DNA from: Siphonodentalium dalli
Taxonomy: Eukaryota; Mollusca; Scaphopoda; Gadilida; Siphonodentaliidae
Length of the DNA stretch: 64,000 nt
NCBI GenBank assembly: GCA_032622095.1
Contig: CP136069.1
Location: 203,840,690 to 203,904,689, forward strand
Reading direction: 5' to 3'
The notes under the pieces were generated by a model. The model had not been told where the DNA came from and did no database searches. It worked only from the letters and a program-made list of their open reading frames with translations. Position numbers and translations under genes: made by a program. Shown here piece after piece: positions 36,001 through 47,600 of the stretch. Numbering within the stretch: the first letter of the stretch is position 1; each line of letters begins with the position of its first letter.

Positions 36001-39000
36001 TATTGCCACTACCAGAGAAAGGTGCCGGAGCAATCGCCCGTGAAGATTGGTTTCCCGAATCAACCACTTGCAGCACCCGCCTACCATTGGTTCACACTGC
36101 CGTAGCAGGACCTGGGGGGCCAGAACTGGTCCTGCCCGAGGTAAAGACTGGTACGGTTGCTCAAAGTAGGTAATCATTGACTAAGATGCCCTTACCCAAC
36201 TATAACAAGTAATACACCCGTGAATGAGCAACCTGCACGGTGTGTGGCCATCAAATTCGAATCATGTTCGACTGCAAGACATGCTGTTAGTTATAACAAA
36301 GCAAGGTTAATATACATAACACAATACAACCTAGGTTATTGAGTATAAAGTAAGGTTAATATAAAATCACGTGATACCCCTGGCCACGTGATCTTACCTG
36401 CTATGACAGGTAAGATACTGTCTTTTCTCGTATATGAGGACGATGAGTTCCGAATGCACATAGGCAAGAACTAGGCGGTTTCCTTTAGGAAAGTGCGCTT
36501 ACAGCGGACGTGAAGATACGAATGCCTTCATTTTCGTCATGATTGTATCGAATCGTTTTGTCACATAATCAGTGGATATGTGACAATAGACGAAGAGCCA
36601 TGTCTTGGCCGCTTCGGAAATATATTGGCAGTAGATGTGCGCAATATAAACGCTGCGCATGTAAGCTCGCTTTAGACATGGAACAATATAAATGCATTCC
36701 TTTCTGATATTCTGCGCAATATAAATGTGTTGCATGTAACTGCGCATCATACACGAGTGAAAGCTATTTGGCAGAATATCGTTTTGATATATGTGGAAAT
36801 AGAAGTTAGTGAGCCAAGTGATGGTCTCTACTGGAAAGACAATTGGCAGTGAATCTGGAGCACGTGACAATATGTATTCTTCTATTTCGCTGTTTGCCGT
36901 TATCATTCACTGATGAAACTGCAAAGCATGTCAGTATTGGGATGAAAACTGTTCACCATATGTAAGCATACTAGTAGTCAGTTCTGACAGCATACATGAG
37001 GCCCTGATACCATATGACTGTCATGTACAATGTATGGAACTATTACGGCGTGCAATACATTATTGCAAGCTCGCCCATGCCGAGGCATATTAGATAGAGC
37101 CTACGGTAAGATGGCTTAGTGTCAGGCTACAAAGTTTTCACTTCATTGCAGTTGGTGAACAATAGTTCGTAGGAACCCAAACTGCACATACATGGATGTA
37201 AAGAATGCAACACAATATTTAGAACGTCAGACAACACATCAATTTGAAGTGTGGTTATATATGTGACAACGAATACCATCCCCCTGTTACGGAGTGTTAG
37301 TAACTATTGTACTGATGATACAATGAGTTATATGATATTTAATCGTGATAGACAAGGCAGAATTTTCTAAATACCTTGAAGTCGATGTAATGTGTTATTA
37401 CATTTGCCATGTGGCTAACAAGACCACGCGCTCATACATACTGGCGGGCGTAGATTCGCAGGTATTGATCGTTAAAACAATGTTACAGATCGCTCAGTCG
37501 AAAGAAATGTGAATTGTCATCTGATAGTGATAACAAGTACTATCTTTCGTATTTATTCATGTAAATTATTACAAAGGAGGATATGGCTGTCCTGTGCAAC
37601 TTTCTGCAAATTAACAGAGCAGTGCCATGTATGATTTGGCAGTATACATTAGGATACAAAGCAACGGAACTTACGAAATAACCGAAGCGAGTCGACGGAA
37701 ACTTATGTAAAGTGAAACACGTGTAGCACGAAATTAGGAGATATCGCATACCGTACTACATTGCGTCCTCAATTGTAAGTCATGATAGTCATCACGCCGT
37801 ATGTGTGGCACAATATGCACTATGTGGATTTGCCACAAGTAAGCTATGTGCTTCTTTAGTCATTGTCAAGATGGCCATCTTAATTCCAATTGTTGGAAGA
37901 TAAAGCCGTCTTGAGGAAAACAGAAAACACGGAAACAAATTACGGATACAGTGAAACGAAAAAAGTTCCCGTTTCGGATGTGAGAAATATTAATTAACTA
38001 TCGGGTACAATAAATTGCAAGTTTGTAATATCAACAATAAATATTGAGTCGATAAACTCGCAACACAGAAAGATACAACCTTGAGAAAATAGAAACGATC
38101 CTGTCCTGGCGAGGAGGAATAAAAACTGACTAGACAATAGATAGAATGCGGGTGTATTCATGCGAGACTAATCTGGACACGGGTGTGAGTGGGTCGGCAC
38201 AGCAATAAAATTTTAACCCTCCTGATTGACACAAGGCCGGAGACGTAATCCATATAGTTCAGTTGAGGGCTTCTCCTTGGCGGAAAATATATATTTCAAG
38301 ATTATAATTGCGAGAATTTCGGCATCGCATTGATTGACGCGCACGAATATGACGGCTCGGCACCGGCTGCCATTCAGCCAATCAGAACACACTTTTTGTC
38401 AACAATCCAATCAAATTATCGGAAGGTGATATGAACTAGTAGTTCATATGAAATTGATTTATGACATACTTTCCAAAGTAAATAATGATTGAGTCATATG
38501 ATAAATATATATACATATATAGTCATAGTATACTGAAAAATATGCTACTAAATGAACTTCTGATAAATTCCAAGTAAATGTGGCCAAAATGTGTCTGTAT
38601 GATTGGTTGATTTTAGCATTGTTTCCACTGATTGGTCACATACAACAGTTATATTGGTGGGGGAAAGGCCCGATATTGGCATATATATCCAATCAATTTT
38701 AACTTCACTTGTTAAGGAATTAGCATTTTAATAGTTAATGAATTTCTGATAGGGAGCCTCGCATATAAGAGAATGCACTGGCTTACAATGTCAAGGTAAA
38801 TATTGTTAGGCCAATGTATTCTCCTATGGGAGGCTCGCATATATAAGAGAATACATTGGCACAGGGTTTTTTGCAAAATTTCAGGAAGTTCAAGTCATGG
38901 AAGGGTTAACAAACCTGGATTGACTATTTCTCTTCCTACAGAGAGTTCACCATCCTGGCCTTTGCATAGCTCCATCATTGTTGAAACAGACAGCTGCCCA

Positions 39001-42000
39001 GTTCGTCTGAAAATAGAACAATATACTTGTGTAATGATGGGGAAGATTTCAAATAGGGAATCCTGGTCTTTTTTAAATAAACCTTTCTTGACGGGAGCAG
39101 CGCTAGTGGAGCATTAAAGATCCAGTGCCAGCACATTGTCTTATATATGTGAGTCTCCCATAGGTAGCCTCGCGTATATAAGGGAAAGCAATGGCTTACA
39201 AGGTCAAGGCAAATATTGTTAGGCCAATGTATTCTCTTATATATGTGAGGCTCCCTACAGGAGACTTGCATATACAAGAGAATGCATTGGCACAGGGTTT
39301 TCAAATTTTTTTAGGAAGCTCCCGTCATGGAAGGGTTAAAGCCCCTGTACTTGGTAAATAAATTATGCGAAGTAAACTTAAAGGTATTCAATCCAATTCA
39401 ACGGTCCCCATATCATCAGATTCCAACAACAACAACATTTTTTGAAATGCCGCTTCAGTTATCAGAATCGATTAATTGCCCAAAAATAATGCTAAGCAAA
39501 GTCAACTATAGTATAAAATGCCCAAAACCTGTTATTTATCAACGTTTTGTTCAACGAAATTTTGCTGGTTGTCAAATATCTGACACAAAAAAGCCACTGG
39601 ATTTTAGAGTTATCGATGTTCATCCGCTATCTGGTCAGATAAGTTCTTCTCATCGAACAGTTTACTGGGCCACTTAAAATTAAAATAATAGATTTCAAAC
39701 ATCAAAATCTGATCACTCTGAGCTTTGATGGGTGGGTTCCTCGACTCGAATCAAACAATTTTTTACCCCCGAAGCCAAGGAAATAGTAATTTGTGAGCGT
39801 TAATTCGGATTGAGTACCTTTAAGCATCACGATCACTTCTTATGCTAGCCTATTGTGCGGGGTAGCATCACTAAATTCACCCTCTGGGGACCTCATTCTG
39901 CAAATGTCCGGCACCATAATTTCAGGCCTGAGTATGACAGTTGCAAATAGTGTGTCTGTCATAAGCAAAATGAGGTCACCAGAAGGTGAATTTAGTGATG
40001 TTATGCTGCAGAGTGGGCTAGCATCACCAAATTCACCTTCTGGGGACCACATATAAAATGTATAATTGAGGTGACTAATGGATGAACATCACCAACTTCA
40101 ACTGGGGAACTTCAATCTGATCCTAGTTCTCACATAGCAGTTGATACCTAAGCAGAATGAGGTTCTCAGCGGGTAAATTTGGTGATGCTAGGCCGCTGTG
40201 TGGGATAGTGTCACTGAATTCACCCTCTGGGGACCTCATTCTGCAAATGACAGACACACTATTTGCAGACTTGGATAGTTACTCACCTGGTCCCGACAAC
40301 CCATAGAGAGCCTCACAGACTGGAGCAGATGACACCACGTAGCGCATGCATACATCTGTGTGAGGCTCCCTGTGGGTTATTTTCAGGCTGAGTATAACAG
40401 TTGCTCCCTATGTCCAGTCAACCCAGAGAGCCCCACACAGACTGGAGCAGACAACACTCTGTAGTGTATGCTTCCATCTGTGTGAGGCTCCCTGTGGGTT
40501 ATTTTCAGGCCCGAGTTGCTCACCTGGTCCCGTCGACACATTTGAGGATTATGGCATCAATGACTGGTTTGAGAAGAGACTGTAATCTGTATTTCTGCTG
40601 GTCGTCTCGGCAGGGTGTGTAAGATAACATGGTCCGCAGGCTCCTCTGAAAAACAGAAAAATTATCACCTGAAAATAAGCAACTTGCTATTCAAGCTAGT
40701 GAACAGAGACTTGTTACAGATCCAGTGCAAGCCTTGAAATAGTGTGTCTGTCATTTGCAGAATGAGGTCCCCAGAGGGTGAATTTAGTGATGCTACCCCA
40801 CATGGGGACCTCATTCTGCAAATGACAGACACACTATTTCAAGGCTTGATTTTTCCATCAATTTAATTTACTTTATCACATAATACACAAAATTCTATAA
40901 TTCTCAGAAAAAGTGATAACTTATGGTCATAATGATGTAATATAATCTAACATTTATATATGCAATCAAGGTATTTTTTTGCATTTATTGGCTTATAAAA
41001 TTGTAAGTGGCCGAACAACATACTGCAGTCACTGTCACCCCTTTCGTTCATTGGGGTACAAAGCATTTTTCAATTTTCAGTTCTTGTAAATTTTACATTT
41101 GGGTACCCAGCTTTATGAAATCTCATACATTATACGTGATTTAATTAGTGATTGCCGTCAGTTGATTGCGAAATGAACCTGTTAAATTTGTGAATACTTA
41201 ATTGTTTATATGCTATATATTCATCATGATGCTTGAGAATAACAGCGGAGACCCATTGTAGGTATAGGACATAGGTATACCCGTACTGCAGACTGCTTTC
41301 ACAAAGCTGGGTACCCAAAAGTAAGTTTCATAAAAGCTGGGTACCCAACTGAAAGTTTTAAAAAGCTGGGTACCCAACTGAAAGTTTTAACGAGAGGCCG
41401 ATCACGATCGGCAGATGTTTAACCCATACCTTGGCGATAGCGATTAGCTATTTTTATAAATTTTATAAATCCTTACACCAACCTTTTCATGAGTGCAAAA
41501 GTTTCAACAATTCACACTTTATATAGTGATCGTGTGAAAAATATTTAGTTATCACATTGTGTCAACAGGATTGGTGGAGGATGTTAATATTTTTAAGCAA
41601 ATAAACCAAATGACCCTCACTATGCAGGTTAGGGGTGTGTTATCGTCAACTATGCCAAGAACTATAAACATAATCAATGGAAATATTTGAGTTATCAAAT
41701 CGGATAGAATGGGGTTAATCTTACCCAAACTAATGAACTGATAAACACAAAATAGTCTATGAAAAGCATGTCATTGGATTTAGAACCCCATACAATAAGT
41801 CAGTCTCAAGAATACCAGCACCATTAATATTATCCTGGAGCCCAAATGCAATTGAGGGAATTTCAAAATAAGACATTTCCTCTAATGATGAATATTCAAT
41901 TGGTGATGTATTGAAACCCTTACTGAACCTGGCTCAAAGTGAAAGGGATAATATTATATCTGTCTATCGCATAATATGTGTCTATGGAATGGTTTAATTT

Positions 42001-44583
42001 TAATCCCAAATCCATGCAAATCAAAAGTGGATCACCATCAACCTGGACATAACATAGGAGAATGATTAAATGAAAAGCATCAAAACCATATGATGTGTGG
42101 AGAGGGTTAATCATTTTCAATGACATCATGTTATGGAACTAAGGAATGTGTGGATAAATTTTTGTCTAAGATAAGACAACAGTGTTTGTAAAGAACAATG
42201 TCTGTAAAACAACACTACAAAGTAACAATGGACTATTCCAATTTATTATTTTAGAATAGGTGTCATATAGTGTGTGCATATAGCTAATGTAATAAACCTG
42301 TTTCAACAAAGGGGTTAACTTCATATTGCACAGAAAGCAGAACTCCACCAGAGAGTGAGTAATCAATCACAGTTTGACATAATTATGATAACAAGTCCAG
42401 CCAGCCAGTGGTACCACTATCATGCTTTATAGCATGTAGTATCTAATGTCATAGTGATAATTAACTCATTTCAATAACACACATTGCTGTGGGATATATG
42501 TTCTCTTCAAATTCCCAGCAGTAATTACTTGAATTATAAAGGGTCATAACTCTGTTAAAATATATCGGATCAAACCCATATTCGAACTCGATCTGTATTT
42601 AGGGGTGATAAATTCATATACCAAATTTTGTGTTGATCAGATGAAAAATGTTTTGAGTCATAGCAGCTTGGGTGAATTCTAAGTAAACATAAGAGTGAAA
42701 AGGGTTAATTAAACAATACCAAAAACCATACAGATGAGAACGTGCTAAGAAAAACCTAGGTAAGAAATATGAGGCAGATCAGAAGAAATATGTTCAACTT
42801 ATTGCATTGGATAGCATGTGTGTAAAGGGTTAATTATTTTATAAACCGATCAACCAATCAATACCAAAAACTATACAGATGAGGGGCATGTCATCATAAA
42901 CCTACATATCAAATATGAACACAATCGGACAAAATATACTTTGGTTATAGCATCGGATTTTTGTTTTTTTAATTTTATTTTCGAAAAAGGGTCATAACTC
43001 CTTTAAAATAAATCGGATCAAACCCATATTCGAACTCGATCTGTATTTTGGGCTCTGAAACTCGCATACCAAATTTGGTTCCAATCAGATACAAAATGTT
43101 TGAGTTATGGCAGAATGCGTTAATTCTAAGTTGAAAAAGGGCCATAACTCTGTAACAAAATCTCGGATCAAACCCAAATTCGAACTAGATCTGTATTTTA
43201 GGCTGAGAAACCCATATACAAAATTTGGTTTCGATCGGATAGAAAATGTTTGAGTTATCGCATTACTCGTAAAGTGTCTACGGACAGACAGACGGACAGA
43301 CAGACAGACGGACAGACGGACCAACGACGAGTGGTCAATCCGGGCAACGACACTATGTTTACCATACTATGGTATGGGTAAACATAAAAAGCTGGGTACC
43401 CAACTGAACAAAGGGGGTGACAATGACCATGTTTTTCTACAACACTTACGAGACTCGCCACAAATACTTTGTATACTGGATCACTGCACATGAATGCTAA
43501 GATGCTACAACAGCTCTCGAGCATGTTGTGAGTCGCAGCCTGTCGGGCAGGCGATAACACGGCACCACTGCGGCCTTCACCGGTCGCCCTCAGGAGGGTG
43601 GCAACCACTTTTTTGGTGAGACTTCGTACACCTCGCTCCCGGATCGACCATTCCTTAGAGAAGAAACAGGATACAAGTTCCTCCCCAAGCACCTGGAAAA
43701 CAGATTGGAAAAAATTCATGCAGCAGAGAGGGTGGATTTTTTTTTGGGGGGGGGGGGGGTTGGGGTAAGAATGACTAGGTAATTTTAAAAGAAAATTCTC
43801 TGATCTTCAATTAGGCCAAAAACTCCAGATTTCCAGACCTACCTGCCGAAATTGGGCCGACCTGGATTTGTTCTCCAAACTTCTCCAAAAAATTAAAATT
43901 TATAAACAAAAAATTATTCATGTAATTGACATGTAAAACACATCTATATCGCTAAATATAAACTATGTTTACATTAAGCAGCAATAATTTTAGATGAAAT
44001 TTCAAAAACAATTTACTTATTATTATTAAAATACATGTATTTGTGGTTGCAGATGAATCCCAATCTTAGGAATAAATCTGTTCTGTTCTGAGAGTCGCAC
44101 AGCCAGGTGAAAATGCGATGTCAACATGATGGCACGGAAGTTGTTTAGACTTTTGCTAGCAATGCCAACAGTATCAATGTTGCCATGTACTGTATTCCGC
44201 AACATTGTGTTACAGTGTCATGAGCCATGGACGATAGCATTTTCGTGTCCCTACTTGGAACAAGTGTTCTGTCAGAAACTTCAGCAACTAGATACAAAGG
44301 TATTCAGAATACCAACTTTTATCTTGTTTCTATAATATGGTGCATTATAGATGAATTTGAAAAAAAAACAGAATTGCGAAAAATAAAAATAAATCCTACC
44401 TGGATTTATTTGCTCAAGAAATCGGAAACAGACAAGTTTTTTTTTTTTGGCCTTATTACCTCTTTCACACACAAAAAACATGCTTCGTTGTCACTAATAT
44501 TTGTTTTCTGAGTCGCAAAGTCATATTGAATGATAAAATTAGTGTAACTGGCCATTAGATGTTAAGGTAAACAAAATTTGAGG

Positions 44584-44616
<33 letters not shown>

Positions 44617-47600
44617 CGGTTGACTAGATAATTTTCATCAAAAACAATCAAAACTGTAATGACTCTGAAGAAAAAATATGCTTCCTTGTCACCAATAATA
44701 ACAATTCTGAGTCACATCTTGTATGATGTGTAGACATATTGAATGATAAATGTGAGTAAGTGGCCAATACATGTTAAGGTAAGCAAACTTCAGGAGGGAT
44801 GGGGAAAAAGTTGACATTGTGTAACATAGAGAACAGAATGACAAATCAGTCGTTCCCACGAGCAAAACACAGCGAGAACACTTATTTACTCTTGTGATTC
44901 AGAAGACAGGTGTAATTGAGCCCATAATATAATCATAATTTGCATTTTTCTCCAACAAAATGTCATTGTGAAGTAGACTTATATCCAGTTACACAAGCCT
45001 TGAAATAGGGTGTCTGTCATTTGCAGAATGAGGTCCCCAGAGGGTGAATTTAGTGATGTTACCCCGCATAGTGGGCTAGCATCACCAAATTCACCCTCTG
45101 GGGACCTCATTCTGCTTACACCTCAGCAGAATGAGGTTCCCAGAAGGTGAATTTGGTGATGCTAGCCCGCATAGCGGGCTAGCATCACCAAATTCACCCT
45201 CTGGGGACCTCATTCTGCAAATGACAGACACCCTATTTCAAGGCTTGCACCAGTCTATGTAAACATACACTCAGATTCATACTGATACTGAGTCTATTGC
45301 ATTCCCATCAACTTTTCATTTCTGAACGGTTGTGGGCTTCCCCCAAATTACGTCACACCACACTAAATATAAATCTGAAATTAGATGTGATTGACAGGCG
45401 TAAACATGGTCACGTGCCAGTGCCGTCATGGCCGCTTCAACCCTGTGAAGCCGATTCTAAGAATCGGAATTAATAGTTGCAGGGTTTGTGACTTTTCGTT
45501 CGGCGATTGTTTTTACTGACAATAAAGGGAAACAGCTAGCTTCCGGGATCCAAAATAATATGTACAATAACTAAGACAGATCTTCTTGAAATTATAAAAA
45601 ATGTCAATTTATGTGGATCTCTTGGACTCAGAACGAATTATTTTTAGATTGGCCAGGCGATTTGTCGCCCATGTCAAAAAATAACACAAATCAACGGCCA
45701 CGAATCAAAAATACATGAATGTCGGGATTATCTACTAAAACAACTACAGAACTAAAAAAAAAGTTAAATGACATAACAAAACGATCTATCAGTTCCCCAG
45801 TACCGGCAGTAGTATCACCGCAGCCAAAACGAGCGAAGAACAACACAATTCTACCACCAACCCCACCGAAACCCTCCCGACCTTACACAGCCGTATTATT
45901 AGCTCCAAAGATTGGCCAGTTGTACCATAATTACAGTTGCCCGGCAATAAATACCTGCAATCCAAATTCCGGTGATTCTTGATTTTAAACTTTCGACCGC
46001 TCGTCAACAATCTACTTTATTTGTCGATTTGTGAATTTCTCTTCCGGTATAACATGACGTCATGGATACTATTTTAAAAACATTTAGCCACACCTTCGGA
46101 ATTTCCACACCGAGAGCACGTGACATGTTACTAGTTTTTTATTGGGGCACATATTTCTTGGAGCTAAGTTTTGATTGGCGGTAATTACAAGGAATCCCGG
46201 GTTTGGGAAATGAAAACTGAACGAAAGGTCGTCAGACCCACTATTTTTTATATGTGGGTATGTAGTTTACTCCAGACTGGGCTTGCACATGCCCATAATT
46301 TAACTGAGATGGGAAGTTACTAAACATAGCTTCATATATAGTTCAATATTGAATCAACGATTACAGTGACTATAAACATTTTGAAAAGAGGGATGAGTGC
46401 GCATTTTAGCACCCATGAATTATAAATTGAAAGTTCATACGGGTGCGACAGCAATTGCTCCCGTCTCCTTGGAAGGACTGACAACTTACAGGTATCCATG
46501 GATGAGCCATTTCACGATATGCTTCCTGTATTGGTTCAGCGACTGGTATCCTGGCCTCATGTTCCCGCTGCGGAGATGGAGCACGGGTATTTGGTGGCAC
46601 CAATGGTGGTTCACTGATACTACTGTCTTGGTGATTACTGCAAAATGGTATAAACAAGAGGTGTGCACTCGAGTGCTAGCATACCCCCCACTGTGGCAAA
46701 TTCAACCCGCATTATCCGTAAACTCAACCAAAAAGATTTTTAACTTTAAAGAAAAATTCCGACTAATAATATCGATATGGTGTCACAAGAAGCTTGTACA
46801 GAAAAAATTATTCAAATCGATTCATATTTGTTAAAGTTATTAAGTCAGACAGAATTTTCTAAGTCAAAATAAGTCGAAAATGAGATGTAATATTACGAAA
46901 AACAGTCTGAGCCAATCCCTAGCCGCATCATGTAGAGAGGGTATTGTGAGAAGCATGTGTACCAAAAATTATTGAAATCGGTTCATATTTGTTAAAGTTA
47001 TTAAGTCGGACAGAATTTTCTAAGTCAAAATAAGTCGAAAAAGAGGCGTAAGTTGAAAAAAAAAGTCGGACCGAACCGCAATTAACATCATGCGGAGAGA
47101 CCGTCCTAAGGAGATTGCATACAAAAAATTATTGAAATCGGTTCATAGTTGTTCGAGTTATGAGGTCGGACGGACGGACGGACAAACGGACGGAGAAAGC
47201 GTGACGGACGGACAGACGGACGGACGGACGCAGTCAATCCAGTATACCCCCCATTTTCTTCGAAAGTGGGGGTATAATTACAAGTCATACACAATGTTTG
47301 ACTAAGTTGTTAAAGATGGATTATGTCTTCAAATAACACATTTGAAATAGTTGCGTGTGTATAAAATAATAAATAAGAATTGAAGACCCCTGTCCGGAAA
47401 GGCTTCTATCAATTAATATTGATTTTATTTTGAATATTTTATTATGAAATGAGATGATTTATTGGAACACTTTATTTCTCTATTTTTAGAACAGACCATT
47501 CGGGCGATACCATATAGCGACAGAGAGCATTAGGCTGTTCCTATAGCTACGTACCGAATTTCAAATGTCGCAGATTGTATTGTTTTATTCCAAAGCAATA

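Larger units (their letters stand above)
33421..38290. mobile_element. 4.9-kb inverted-repeat element
   Basis: About 140 bp at 33474-33612 recur inverted at 38119-38258 ('tggattacgtctccggcc'). The right end finishes with the 30-bp TIR 'tcagttgagggcttctcc..' (38259-38288), whose left partner lies at 33735-33768. The interior contains a tandem repeat at 34580-35850. No transposase was recognised, and the ORFs (138, 133 and 135 codons) lack known motifs. It may be a nested pair of related elements rather than one. Lies in a MAP3K1 intron. Confidence 0.7.

Noticed and set aside
36499-36906. 135-codon minus-strand ORF with 'IYIA' and 'CIYIV' repeats
   Set aside because: Arises from a short repeated 'gcgcaatataaa' motif inside the same element. 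No domain.
44126-44335. 69-codon ORF beginning [20 protein letters not shown], resembling a signal peptide with a donor after it
   Set aside because: No partner exon, and the region has repeated blocks. Hydrophobic starts are common by chance.
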